64,000 nt of DNA from positions 7,452,324-7,516,323 of the forward strand of contig NC_064537.1 of NCBI RefSeq assembly GCF_023856365.1. The letters run 5' to 3'. The translations under genes and the position numbers were made by a program. The notes beneath the pieces were generated by a model. That model did no database searches and was not told where the DNA came from. It saw nothing but the letters and a program-made list of their open reading frames with translations. This document shows, in pieces, positions 35,901 to 55,068 of the stretch. This DNA is from Brienomyrus brachyistius. Lineage: Eukaryota; Chordata; Actinopteri; Osteoglossiformes; Mormyridae. The first letter of the stretch is position 1. Each line of letters starts with the position of its first letter.

Positions 35901-37772
35901 GTCAGATTTTTCGCAGTAAGTCGGGCTGGTTCACTGTGCACACGGCAGATAAACAGCACATCTGGTTTACTTTGTCACTTCTGCCCTGGTCTGTGACATC
36001 ACCTTAACACTTGGTTACGGGAGTATTCCATTTGGTTCCACTGATGAAACGTATAGTTAACAGGTACCATACTTTAGGTATTTTTTCCGTTGCACCACGT
36101 ACCGTACTTTCGGTACTTCCAGAAAGTGCTGTTGTTGAATGACATCACAACGTAAGGTGGGGTATATTTTACATCTGGGTGATGTGAGATATTAATACCA
36201 TTATCGCATGTTGCGTCTGTCCAATTCTGACACATCAGGGACTGCAGTAGTCGGCTGGTTTGTTTCTCCACTTCGTCAGAAGAAACAAAATTTGTCAAGC
36301 ATTGCAATTTATACGATTATGTAGTATGTTTAAAAAATCAATTTGTTTAGCATGGCTGCTTTTGTATGAACTTTCACGCTCACGAAAGAAACCTCACAGA
36401 ATATCTATATTCCATTATAAACCCAAAATTAGCTACAGCAAAAGTGTTGGGGTAGTTTGCAAAGCCTGCAGACTATTTACAAGGTAATAAAACTATTATA
36501 TACATGTAAATGCGAATGCAGACTTGTCTCTAATTGAAAATCTCACGACAGCTGGCTGCCCAGAGTTGGCAATCCTTTACTTTAGGTACTGGTACTTAAC
36601 TGGAAGTCAATGGAATAGAGAAATGATGGTAACTGTTGCAGGGGAAAGGCCCCCTAAGAAACCTCCACTGTCCTAAAAACATCATCCATGTGCAGTGTCC
36701 AATCAGGGCTGCCCAGTTCCGCTCCTGGAGGACCAGAATCCTACAGTTTGGACATCCAAGTGGACACCTGAGAGTTTGTCTTTAATCTGGCAGTATGTGT
36801 GACTCAGTGAGTGAGCTCTGCCTGTACCGTGGTTGTCAGTTCTGCTGTCTGCTGGAGTAATCAGATCACTGCTGAGATCTTGACACAAACTGCTCCAGAA
36901 GTCCTGTTCCACCCTGCTTTCCAGCCCCAAGCCTTCCTCACTTGTACATCATTTGGCAAGAATGTCTGCTGAAGGTAATTTGTAAAATGCATCAGGCCCT
37001 ACATACAAATACCGCAGTACTTTTGAGTGCCAGACTGAAAAAATGTACAATGGAATGAGGGGGGGGCTGATTGGCCACTGACTGGAAGATGTAGGGGGGA
37101 TTTCCTCTAATAGGCTGGTGATCTGGCCATCAGTCATTGGGACTGAAGTCCCCCCCCCACAAACAAACACACAATTGCACATCTTACCCAAACAGGCACC
37201 CCTGCAAACAAACCCAAGCTAATTCCCTCAACACACAAAAATCATCCAGGTGGTAAAAATATACAAAACATTCACCCACATAAATCCATCCTGCAGCCTC
37301 ACACATCCAGCACAGACATCAGGCAGCGATTCAGCACATTCTGTCAGTGAGGGGTCGCGTCATTCGCATTTTCGTTTTTCTTTGCATTTTCTACACCCAC
37401 TTACACATTTAACAGGGCATGCTGTTCATTGCAAGACCGTAAAACCTCTAAAAGTATGACCTACAGTCATTGCCGCAATAATTGTTTCGCCTGCTAGAGT
37501 GTATGGTATGTTTTTCTGTCGCTACACAGGTCCTTTCATCATAAGCAGCTTAACTCCAACAAAATAAATGCAAGAACCTTGTCCAAGGGTACAACAGAAG
37601 GATTATCCCTTGGAATCCAAACCGGAAACATTGATTTTTCCCTCCCCTTTCAAAGGTGAAGTCATGCGATCCAATCTGGAGCTGCAGACAAAAGGCATGT
37701 GAGTGACAGGGCAGCAGCCAATGACTACAGGACCAGAATCACACAGTGACCAATCAGGGAGACATTCTGGAT
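35901..37772. other. Intergenic DNA between convergent man2b1 and trmt1
   Basis: No gene is supported. A block at about 36690-36935 (cagggctgcccagttccgctcctggaggacc) resembles the start of a common fish DNA-transposon-derived repeat. The remainder is AT-rich or low complexity. Confidence 0.55.
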
Positions 37773-37778
37773 TTTATT
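37773..37778 (-). terminator. Candidate poly(A) signal of trmt1
   Basis: tttatt on the plus strand (AATAAA on the coding strand), about 430 bp downstream of the trmt1 stop. Confidence 0.4.
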
Positions 37779-38205
37779 GGCCTTGAATCAACCAAATATA
37801 CAGTATGTACAACCAGAATAAAATGGTATTCCTGACAAAAGTAACACAGTTGAAATGTTTAAACGACGCCCTAATTTCATGGTCATAACGGTCCCCCAAG
37901 ACCCACTACGAAAAAACGACCCACTACGAAAAGCACATCCATCACCCTCAAGATCATCAGTGCTAGTGCCCACCCTCATCTGGGTCTCCCATCTCATTCA
38001 TGAATTTAGCTTAGGAAATCAACGAATAAAATCTCCATTTTTCTTATAAATACTAATGAGAATGGGCAAATAAATCTTAAAATAAAAAATAAAAATAGAC
38101 ACACTACTACTTTTTTAGGCTTCCCGCCCCTTGGGATAATGTCATACGATGCGACACTGGGACAGGCTGATGAGGATCCGGCCGCATGGGGGGGGATGTA
38201 GCACT

Positions 38206-41200
38206 TCACTCCATCTTTTCTCCATCCTTCTTTGTCTCCCCCGGTTCATGGGAGTAGCAGCACTCGTCGCCCCGGGTGCACGTGCCCTGGAGGAGACGAA
38301 GGGCAGGACGGCGAGGTCAGCTGGGATAACGGACCACAGCCGGCTGGCCTGATAATTCTAAAGCCCTCAGTACTTTACCCAGCAGATTAGCGGGGGGGCT
38401 ACAGCAACTGCGTCAGGGATGGGATGCGATCTCAGGGCGCAGCTCAGAGGTGACACTGTTGTCTCACACAACTGGGCTTAGCGTTTCAGTCCTGCTGGGC
38501 GTGTGCAGAGTTTGCATGTTCCCCCGTGTCCCGCCTACTTTATTTATTTGGACCCACCTACTCTACAATCTGATTGGTTATCTCTCTGAACCAGTCACAT
38601 TTCATTCTGCCCTCAGAACAGTTTTGTGCAAGTAAAACTCCCACGGCGCCCCCTTCTGGCTGCACCTTTCTGAACCTCTTGCAAGGGAAGCTCTTCAGCT
38701 GTTCCGCATCCCTGTCCGGTTTCTTCCTCTTGTTCTGCAGCTGCTTCCGTCGGTCCTCCAGCTCGATGTTCCCGCCCCCAGCCTTGGCACGGGCCTTGGG
38801 CCCCCAGTTGGCATAGGGGTTCTCCTGGAAACGTACCAGCTGCCGCCGCCGCGACTGAGGATTGGCATCATCACGCACGTCGAAGGACGCCTGTATGCTG
38901 GGGGGGGGGACATGGAGTTTAAGTTACCGAAATGAAATTAGAAGTTTGTGCGCATTTATATGGTCGCATTTACTCATAGAGCTGTCAGTGATCACAACGA
39001 TTGATACAAAACTGTGAGCTTAGCTGTGACCATTCAGGTTGCCCGGGTTACTGGGTTCCACACTCACGAGGGTTCCGTGGACAGAATACGGAAGGCGGGG
39101 CTGGTCTCCGACAGCTTCTCCCTCTTCACGGGGTGCTTCTTCTCCTAGGGAAGGTAGGACATGCAAGATCGAGACACAGTCGCAACATTCACCCAGGTCC
39201 CCTCCTGCAGGGGGCGCATGCTTACCCAGCAGCGCATGATATCCCAGATCACGCCACCGGGGGCATCCGTCTTCAGGGCGTTCTTGCAAGCGTGAGAGAG
39301 GGAGACTCTGTGGCCGGCGTGGAGGAGGGCAGACCTGAGCACAAGAGGTAGGGGTAGAGCCATTCAGAGAAGGGGGGGGAGGGGCTTATCTTCAGTATAT
39401 TTCGTTGTGATGTAATCTGTGACGCTTGTAGCATATCTGTGAGCTTGCATGGTGGAGGTTGCCAGGAGATGGCAAATCCTCACGCAAGACGTACGGTATT
39501 CAGGGCCTCACCGTGTAACAGATGCACCAAGATGTGAGCAGTGCTGCCCAACTCCAACTCCATTTGCACACCCCCACAATCGGAAAAGAGCTCGTCACAC
39601 ATCCTCCCCAAATGTGGAGCGGAGCACGGCCCTACCTGAACTGCAGCAGAGATGGCGTGTTGCAGTGCACCGTGCTGCTCAAATTATCCAGGGTGTAGTA
39701 CAGGGGTACATCCTCCAATTCCTGACAAAAGGGGGGGGGGGTCCACATTGACGAGAACTGACTAAAAACACTGAGCACCCCAGCACCCCCAGACAACAGC
39801 GAGGCCCTGTACCTCAGTGACCATGCTTAGCATGCCCTCGATCCGCCGCGATGTCCCAAAGCGGGATGGGTTTCCCGAAACAGCAGACAGAACTTTCTGT
39901 ACAAACTGGACATTGTGGATAGGCTCCGCCCAGATAGGACCTCCCAGCTGCAGGGGGCGACAGAGAGGCGGGAAAGACTCATGATTACATTAAAGTACTT
40001 CAGCCAGCTGTGCTAATTACCAGACAGGTCATCTGCAATAAACCAACTTGAAAATTAATACCAAATCAAGACTCAACAGAAGAGAATTCAGGATTACATG
40101 ACGCACAGAGTCAACCGAAGCTTGCAAAAGCCAGTCCTTAAGGGTGGAACTCTCACAGAGTTTCCCTGGAAGATCTCACTTCATCGACGTCCTACCTGAT
40201 GCCTTTGGCCACAGTGCTCACAGTTAGGTCCGACCGGGGGTCCAGTTGCCGCAGTGTACTTCATGCTGAAACAGACCCAGCAGAAAATGAGAGCTACCTC
40301 AGAACAACACCTTCAGACCCCTAGTGGAGGCAAACAGACATTACAGGTATCATGTGGGGAAAGCATGGTGTGGCGTTGGGATGAAGGAATCCTGGGTTGC
40401 AAGTGGAGAGGCAGAGAAATGCGTGGGGGGGGGGGGGGGTATTTAAAAATGTGTACATTTATGCTTCATACTTTTTTCCTTGGCTGATGCGCTTGCCCAT
40501 CCGCTGCAGGTGGAAGGAACCACAGCCAACGCAGTTGTACACCAGCGCCTGTTTACTGGGGGCGGGGGGGGGAGGGCGGGAGATCAGCATGTTAGCGTGT
40601 GAATCTGCAGCAGCCAGTCAGATCCAGTTTGTCTTAAATACCATGGTAAAAAAACAACAGCTCAGCACAGTTTCCAAGAACTTAAGTGAGTCGGTAAAAA
40701 AAAAAAAAAAAAGAAATAGAAATCAGGTCAAGTCAAGGTTATGCAGTTTATAGAAAGACCATCATTTCCTTTTTGGGAGAAACCTGCATAATCACCCCCA
40801 GAAAAACCAGCACAAAAAGCCAGCCGGATATGCAGGGGGCTGCTAACCAAGCCGCTGGCAGCCACCAACACACAGGGGGCGCCACCGCCGACTGCCACGC
40901 CCGCACCCGGCTACCTGGCAGAGTTCTTGGCTTTCGCTTGGCCGGTGAAAACACGGACGAAGACCCGGATGTAGAAGTCGACGCTGATGGAGAGCAAGGG
41001 CTCGATGTAGCGCTGGTAGACGCCAGCACGCTGGTCCAGGCTGTGCAGGATGATACGCAGGGCCTGCAGAGAGATAACGCCTGCATGTCAGACAGGGAGG
41101 ATCTCACACACATGCACAGTCAGATATTAAAGGCTGCGTATTCTACCCCATACCAACAAAAAAAATGTTTAAATACAGGTCAGGGACTGTGCGATGTGCA

Positions 41201-41970
41201 TACACAAGGACATTAATGTCCCACCGGTCGGACGGACGAGCACGCACAGACTCAAGCCTGGGCCTTACTCATGCTCACCATCTCGTGGCAGTACTTGGCT
41301 TTGATGGACACGGAGCCATACTTGTTGTAGCACGTCTCACCGCAGTTTCCCGCCATGACGGCCATGTCGGTGCACGTCACACACAGCAGCCCTGTCCCAG
41401 AAGCGCATTAACACATGCATCGCTGTCAACAGACGGCCATGTTGTCGCATGACACATTTCTCAAAGCCATGATGTCAGGAGAGATTTCAGCATTTTAAGG
41501 AGGGGCCATAATTCATACAGAGGGGCCAACCTTATTATTAGCCAAAAACATGCCTTGAATCTGAGTGACAGGGGGAAGGGCACCAATCAGCCAATCAGCT
41601 TTCAGCTAGGGCCAGTGTCCCTGTCGCCCCGCCCCTTGTGTCACTAAGTGCCGGAAGCAGGAATATGGGGGCAGAGGAGCCACGAACGAACCTCCCTCGC
41701 CGACAGCCTGCACGGCGGCGTCCACAAAGGGGGCGGGGCTGCCGTAGGGATCCAGGTCGATGACATCATATCGGTCCTTCCTGCCACGCGCCTCATACAT
41801 CAGCATGCTGCCAGGGAGGGAAAGCGAGTGAGAAGGCGGGGTGTAAAATTATTTACACAGCAGAAGTCTTCCCAGGTGCCAGTGGTTAAAACCATTTCTT
41901 CCCTTTTAGAAATGTACTGTGGAAGTAAAGCATCATGGGACAGTTTTTTAAAGATGAGATGGATTTTATA

Positions 41971-42013
<43 letters not shown>

Positions 42014-43817
42014 CACAGACAGACATCACAGCTCTGCCAGTCCCCGAATTAACAACTAGGGGGATCCTGGCCTCCATCAGTTTCTCGTAAGACTGAAAAC
42101 CTGCGTAGCTGCTGATCCACCACAAGGCCGAGTTACATAGTGGCCCTTAAGGGGATGCGTTACTGGGCATGCAGAATCGCTGCCTGTCACCACGGCAGCA
42201 GCTCCCCACCTGGCATCCCTCTGGCTGGCCTGCATCAGGTGCGAGACTCCATTGTACTGGGCGTTGCGGGCGATGAGCGCGGCGGCGCGGGCAGAGCAGT
42301 CGTTGGACGTCACGCTGCGCAGGCCGGGGACCTCCAGGGCGAAGCGGACCGAGCGAAGGCCCGACGCGGCCAGACCCTCCAGGACACGCAGCCCCCCCTG
42401 CAGGAGGCAGAGCCCAATGACACACAGATAGGCTTCCTGCATATAGACTCAGGCCCATATGCGTGTGCGGAGGGCCCCTGTGTTTCTGTGAGCTTCCTCT
42501 ACGCCAGTGATTCCCAACCCAGTGCCCAGTGCATGTTTCTGCTCCTAAACTCCAAAACATGTGGACTGTCTGGGGGTCCCTGAGGACCGGGCTGGGAAAC
42601 ACTGCTCTAGGCCCACCGGTGTCTTGTGACCCCGTTCTGGGTAAGCAGTTATTAAGGATGGATGGATGAATATTTCAGGTCTATGGTTGATGCCCTTGTC
42701 CCGCAGTTCTGTATTCCTCAACCACTGATTCCTTGATACGTCTTCTTTTTCTACCCGTCTTCATTTATTCTAGTGAGGCATGGGCTTCATGACGGAATTA
42801 CTAGCCGGATTTATTTTTATGGTGGTGCTGGACAAACATTTCCCTACCCCAGAGGGATCAATTAAGTTTTATATCTATCGAGTCTTCATTTCTGATACGT
42901 CCACTTTTAGAGTGAGATTCACTGCAGATACAGGACTTCCGGCCACATGTCCACGAGCATATTTTGCGAGTACAGGAAGGAAATCAAAAGCCTTCCGCAC
43001 CTCACAGCGTTCCCCCACATTTGCGATCTGGACCTCCTGCACCCGCTCCTCCACCCGCTCCTCCGCTGACTCCTCCGCCAGACAGACCACCACCCGCTCC
43101 TGCTCTCCAGGCACCGCCGCCCTAACCCCCTTCAGTGAGAGCTGCTCCCTCGCAAACTCGGTGATCACAGCACAGCTGGGGACAAGCGGAGAGAGGCTGC
43201 AGGTTTATCCTCAACGTACCACATCCAAGAAACAAGTGGAGGATGGATAGGGGCAGAGCACATGAAGAAGAAATTGTGTACATCACCATGTTCACACTCC
43301 CACATGCATAAATGACTTTGTTGTGACAAAACTAAAAGGGTTGGAATACTATGACAATTACAAAAACACAAAAAAACTCCCTTAATGCTGAAGCAGCTTA
43401 ATGCTTAATCAACAGTACATTTGCCATTTATACTCACGTCAGATCTCTGTTGAATTCCTGAACTGGGTTGTAGAAAACTTCATTGGCATTTGGGAACAAG
43501 ATTGCTGCTTTGCCCTCTCTTACCACCGTTTCCCCAGGCAAGAGCGCAGTATTAGTGTCTTGATCGGCTCCCTCCACCAAGTCAGCGGGGCCGTTGGCAT
43601 CCCCCTCTGGCAGGATTCCTACGGGCGTGGTGCTTGTTGCAAGAGTAGGGTCCGGCTCAGAAATCGCGGTGCCCTTGGAGCCTTCGGAAGCGGCACTGGG
43701 GTCCATGGTTCTCAGGCCTCGCTGTACCGTATCTCTCACTGTCCGTCGGAGAGGGTCCCGCAAACTCGACACTCGCAGGGCAGCAAAATGGAGCAAACGT
43801 CCTGCGCAAACCAGCAT
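38206..43817 (-). CDS. trmt1: tRNA (guanine26-N2)-dimethyltransferase
   Basis: Fourteen coding exons on the minus strand join to 664 codons (human about 659): 43817-43438, 43175-43001, 42397-42210, 41807-41692, 41391-41279, 41063-40915, 40555-40472, 40265-40196, 39947-39813, 39721-39636, 39334-39226, 39144-39068, 38897-38666 and 38286-38206. The enzyme makes m2,2G at position 26 of cytosolic and mitochondrial tRNAs. Motifs seen are [16 protein letters not shown], the SAM-binding [20 protein letters not shown], the catalytic [11 protein letters not shown] loop, CVGC and CEHCG cysteine pairs, and a C-terminal C-x7-C-x5-C-x3-H zinc finger split by the last intron. The first 37 residues are Arg-rich and acid-free except near their end, like a mitochondrial presequence. 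A second in-frame Met (about 43706) could start a nuclear/cytosolic form. The gene is convergent with man2b1 and divergent from nacc1. Confidence 0.96.
41975..42011 (+). repeat. (CA)n microsatellite in trmt1 intron 3
   Basis: About 18 CA units between exons 4 and 3 of trmt1. Confidence 0.9.
42505..42604. mobile_element. hAT-like MITE
   Basis: A 100-bp element with 16-bp terminal inverted repeats (cagtgattcccaaccc and gggctgggaaacactg, two mismatches). It is flanked by an 8-bp target-site duplication with one mismatch (ctctacgc 42497-42504, ctctaggc 42605-42612). Eight-base duplications and CAGTG-type ends are typical of hAT elements. It lies in trmt1 intron 2 and has no coding capacity. Confidence 0.75.
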
Positions 43818-45180
43818 CGGCTGACATGCAGCTCTCCAAATCTAACCCACAAGCGTAAATACGTTCGGGGCAAAATAGGGGCAATGAGAATGCAGGATGA
43901 ATAAGCACTCTAACATAAGATAGTAAAGGAAAAAAGTAAAAATATATACATACTGATGAATAATTTGGTTAAGTTCCTTTTCCCTAATTTATTAAGAAAA
44001 AGATGCACCGATAGATGACTCCTTGGCGTGTAAATAATACATTAACAATCTCATATGTTTTATCACATATATAACAGCTTGAATTCAGATTAACATAGCA
44101 ACTGAGCTGCATAATCAGCAACTGTAAAACATGACAGAGCGTTTGGCACCCACTACAACACACTGGTCGCATTCCAGTCAGCAGCTTGAAGCAGGACGCT
44201 TAACACATCATAAAAAGCAATTTACCGATGTGACTTCTGTTCCACCTAATAATTTCCGGAGTCTTGACACACCAAGTCACATTTAGTATGAGGATCAATA
44301 CCCGTAAAGCATGCAGACTCCCACCCTGCACCCGGGCACTCTACAGAAGTTAAATACTAGTCACATGGACGCAGACATGCTGTAGCGGAAACTACGGCAG
44401 CCGGAAAGTGCCACTTTTCATTCACAAAAATAACAGAGAAGCACTTTCCAGACATGTGATTTCAAGGTTGGCAGAGGATGGGGCGCAAACTTTCATTTTC
44501 AAAGAAACGAATGTCACATCCCTGTAAAAAAAATATGTATATGTATTGTTTACGTTGTATATCTTTATATGTGTAGTCACTGAATGTAATTGGATTCCCA
44601 ATAAAGGCCAAAAATGAAAGATTAATCAATTTGTGGCTTGTGTTTTTACATTTGATATTGAAAACTAGCATTGCTGTAGTGTAGACAACCCGGTGACATG
44701 TTTCGTTCGTATGCATATTTAACTGGGCCTCGATAAGCTGTGCTTCAAATAAACATTAAAATTTTCAATCAAGAAATTTCCTCCTTGTGAGTCATTCGTC
44801 GTTGGTGGTTGAAAATTTTTATTTAATGACATAAAAAAACAAGAAATATTTCATATACAGTATGTAGTTATATATTTATATTACGAATGTATTGTTTGTC
44901 ATTTCAAATTAAGGAACACCTTTTGTAATATTATATTAATATTTACATGTATACTACGCCTGTAAACAATATAAAATAGTCATTTGCATTACAATAATCA
45001 TAAAATAATTGATATTTTCTTAAAATTTAACAGCAGATCTGCTACCGTTCAAGCACGCCTTGCTCATGATTTGACGTAAAATCATTTTCGCCCTTATTCC
45101 GCATCTCAGTTTCGGGTGTCCCGAGGTTTTCAAGCGGCTTCTGCTTTGCATTCCGTGCGCATACAGCGCAGACCCCCTAG
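43818..45180. other. trmt1 5' UTR/promoter and AT-rich intergenic DNA
   Basis: About 44383-44413 contains two ETS-like CCGGAAA/CGGAAA sites, which may mark the trmt1 start region on the minus strand. Sequence from 44470 to 45050 is AT-rich with no gene seen. Confidence 0.45.
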
Positions 45181-46760
45181 AGGCTCACCTGTGAGTCTAG
45201 ACGCATTGAAATAGCCCCGCTAACCGGCTACGGCAATGCGTTTGTCTGTAGCTTATAAACACGGACAAAAAACACAGAGCGACGTCTGCCGCTGCTGCGT
45301 ACACATCGGCAAACCCTGCCGAGAGTCCCCGACTCCTGAGGTCCGTGCAGCGCGAAGGAGTCGCGCCTGTCTAGGCGATCGGTGGCTCTGGGCTCGGCAG
45401 TCCCCCTCCTCTACCGCCCCAGGGAAAGTGTTTGCCCTCGATAACTCTGCGCTCGGCGTCTCGCCTATGCTCACAATGAATGGCTGCCTGTAGCGAGAGA
45501 GAGGGAGAGAAAGCGTCGGACTCCTCCATTGAAACACTTTCCAGCGGCATACAGCGAGGGGGTGAGTTTGGAAACCGGGCTTAACGGGGGGTGATTGAGA
45601 GGCGGTACGGCGGCCCGGCCGTGTCTTCGGCGGCCCGGCTTTTATTGGGGAGGATGGGGTGTGATCGAAGTGGAATTTTGGCGTTATTGTTTTTTTTTGG
45701 GAAGGTGTGCGATGGAGGGGGATGGGCTCCTAGGCACGGCACCAACAAAACTTTAACCACTTCATTGGCTTCAGCGCTCCGTTTCCTCCGGCTCGTTTCC
45801 AACTCCGCTGCTCATTTCGCAACTCTTCAAAAATGCATGATGCAAGCGGCACTTTTCATACGCGCGGATCCATTAACTGTAACAGAAACTGAAACATTTT
45901 TTAAATACTTGACTGACACGGATCGTGCAAGGCGACAAGTAGTTAAATCGCTGTCTTGTCTGGCGGCTGCCGACCCACCTCACCTCTCAGCGCTGGTTTA
46001 GTCTGGATTGCCCCCCGGGTGCTGCATTTGTCCTCGGATGACCTGTTGATGTCGGGAAATATGGAGTGTTATGGGGGGTTCCCCCCACCCTTCACCCCTT
46101 TAAAGTCTCCCTTTATAAGGATGCATTTGGTACAATATAATCGAATTCGCAAAGCACACTGAAAAAAAAGATAGTAGTCAGCTTATAAGAAAGTCCCGGT
46201 GGGTTTTTTTTTTGTTGGGGGGGGTGGGGGAGTGGGTATTAGGGTTTCTCAGATTTCGGCGTCTCCAAGCAAGATGCGGTCAGGCGACCCCAAACATCAG
46301 AGTACAGTTAGAGTACCCCATGTCTGTAGGCCCGATGATGTAACTCAAGCCGACGGCGCATTGGCACGGACGGGGCGACGGCGGTGCATGTGCGCTCCCC
46401 AATTATTTATTTATTCCCTGGCGTGTATTATATATTTATGGATAACATAATCTCTTGCGAGTAGTGGCGGGGATCGGTCTACGAAAATCGTATGCGAGTG
46501 TATTTCTATACATGGTGAGCGCTACCACCCCCCACCCCCCATCCATCTATCCCGGCCCATGCCAGCTGAGCACCCCGGTCCGGCCGGGCAGAGACGCTGG
46601 CACGGAGCGGGGCACGGCTGGCTCGCTGCTTAAAACCACCGCTGCAAATAAGGGGGAATCTGCGGCAAAGGCAATAGGATCGAAGGTGCATTTGGCGAGG
46701 TTTGTCGCTGATGTTTAATCGCTGCTCACCCGGTTATTTATATTTTATGAGATGCGTTCC
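45181..46760 (+). promoter_or_regulatory. nacc1: CpG-rich promoter region of nacc1 with putative non-coding exon 1
   Basis: Sequence becomes GC- and CpG-rich after the AT-rich 44-45 kb region. A consensus donor (ggg/gtgagt, GT at 45562) could end a non-coding first exon at 45561. That exon would splice to the acceptor at 48331-48336 before the nacc1 start codon. No TATA box is evident, as is common for CpG-island promoters. The transcription start cannot be fixed from sequence. Confidence 0.5.
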
Positions 46761-47169
46761 GGGACGGGCTCGGCCAGCGCCGTGTTAGCTAAGAGGCTAA
46801 GCCAGCTAATGCCCAGCTTGCGTTTTGCTGCTGGATCGCAGCTCGGCTGATTTCGGTGCTGGGAAGGAAAAGTGGGGATTTTTTTGTGTAGGCCTGTATT
46901 TAAAACCTGCACAAAAAGTGAAAGATCTGAATTAATCGTCACAGTGAATGGAAAGAGTTGATGTAAGCAAAGTTATTGGCTCAAATTGGCGAAATCAGGA
47001 AAACAGTTTCGTCTGACATTTAAAACACCAATCTTATTTTTTTAATCTATCGAATACAAAAAATTTAAGCAATTACAGTAATATATTCAATACATAATTT
47101 GGTTCTATAACGCTGCAGTAGCCTATAATTAATTGTAGTCTATGTCAGAGATACGTAATGACTTGTACC

Positions 47170-47200
<31 letters not shown>

Positions 47201-48336
47201 TCAGGTCTGTAATTAGTACGAGTGCATTTCATGGCATGGGGGTGGGGGGTAAGCAGCACCTTTGCCGTCAACATAGCGGCCCCCCTTAGACCCGGTCCAG
47301 TCAAGCTGGTCTTGAGTTTTAAGTCTGATCTGTTGTTCTGGAATGGGTGCTTATGGTGTGTTTTGTAAATTATAAACATTATAATGTAGAATTTGGCTTA
47401 TTGCTCACGTGGGATTGATCTGAAACCGTTAAGAGAGCACTTTTTACCTTAATTAATATGGTCTTGCCGCAAATATCCCCTTAGCGACCATAATGACATT
47501 TTCGGTGGGTCTGGCGCTTGTGAAATTAATAATTTATATTGTTTAATATTTATGATAATTTAGTTTTGCTTGAATTACACAAGTGGGACGATATCGCTTT
47601 GGTAAATTAAAGGTATCCGTAAAGCCAATTAATCACGGGTTTCAGTCCTAAAAATATTTCTATGTAAATATTGTGTGTGTTTGGTTGGGGGTAGGGGGCT
47701 GACAAATACGAAAAAAAAAATCCAATTTGTTTAAATGCTCAAGGCTCTAATCTTGTTAATCATATCGGATGTTGTGTTCGCTGACATTTCAGATCTCTGG
47801 AGAATAGGTTTTCCTGTAATCGGCTTCAAACGCATATGTTGGAGTTTTCGGGCACAGGGTTACTCGTGATATTTTTGTCTCACGTATGAAAATCAGGAAT
47901 TAATGATGTCGGAGTGAAACGCGCCGTCCAGCGAAATCACATCACTCTCTGCCAGCCGTCCCTCGCAGGCGTGTCTTTTGTTCATATTGAAATTCATGAT
48001 GTCTGATGAAAATAAGTAAATATTAGTGGTGGTTGGCAGTATTATCGTATGGTTTGGGTTATAGGTCTTGCTGGTGTGCATGTGTATGTTCAAAATTAGA
48101 CAAATTCAAACAGTCCCTACTGTCATCATCAGGCATAATTTTTTCCCCCTAAAAAAAACTATAAACTTTTCTTCAGTGATGCCAGTTTAGTTATGCATGA
48201 GTGATGGCTATAAATGAAGTAAACAATGAACACTGAGAAGCGAGTTTGCCTGCACGTATCACGGGCATGTAGAAGTGATGCCTAGGCCAGATGGGTGCTT
48301 ACCACCTCCTCCTCCTCTTCTTCGTCCTGAATGCAG
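46761..48336 (+). other. Probable nacc1 intron 1 (5' UTR intron)
   Basis: No coding sequence is evident. There is a poly-T/poly-G tract near 47170-47200 (about 20 G). The stretch ends with a cctcctcctcttcttcg polypyrimidine tract and the AG at 48335-48336. Confidence 0.5.
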
Positions 48337-48360
48337 ACCTGTGGTGCTGGACGTAGCACC

Positions 48361-54132
<5,772 letters not shown>

Positions 54133-55035
54133 TAAGTGACCCCAGTTCCCATCCACTACCCCCACCTCAAACCACGTCCTTGCTCCAAAGTCCATTTTAT
54201 TTCCCGACACTGGGTTTTGCTGCCCCCTGGGGGGGGGCGGAGGAGGGTAGATGTGGGGTGGAGTCTCACGGCAAGGGATGGGGATGGGGGGGAGGGATGG
54301 AGAGGGTGTTTCTGAGGGAACGAGAGAATAAGCCCCCCGTTTAACTGTTAGAGTGGTTAATTACGCCCCCCCCCACCACCCCCTTCAGACAGCAGTCCCG
54401 TATCATTGCCTCACCCCCACGTTAAGAGAACATTCCCCGGGGGGGGGGGGGGCACAGCGGGGCGTAAGGGAGCCTAGCCAACCTGCTAAAACTGTCCCAA
54501 ATTTGAATGTACTTATCAGAAATTTGGATGGTACCGATCCGACCCCCCCGTGACACAGGTGGATTAATGTCTTGCCAAATCAGAAGAGGCTCCCACATGG
54601 AATCTCCCCCCCCCTCCCCCCCCGTCTTCCCCCAAACCCTCGGCATTGCCCATGTCCTAGAAAACCTGACCATTTCTCTTTCATTTTCTTCCATGTTTTT
54701 CTTTCCATCTTTTTCTGCTTATTTCCGTTTGTCTAACATGCCAAGGGCCCCGGGACAGAGGGACTGGTCGCTGAAGATTGTAAAGGAACAGGCGCTGCGT
54801 GGCTGTCCCGCTTTTAAATGCATTTATCTCTGCGCATAGGCGTCTTGTGTGTGTAGAGGGTTAGAGAGGGATTGTTTTAAAATCTCGCGTTCAGACTGAC
54901 TTATTTGTGAAGAAAATTCCCGTTAAGAGTTTAAAGCGAATGATTTTTTTTTCTTCCTTTTTTTGCATCTTATCCAAATATGATTCCATTATTGTTATGT
55001 CTGGGTTTTAATAATGTTGGGTGTTTCTGTGTGAG

Positions 55036-55068
<33 letters not shown>

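Noticed and set aside
35720..36487. Short ORFs between man2b1 and trmt1
   Set aside because: AT-rich convergent intergenic DNA. No motifs, splice signals or homology were recognised.
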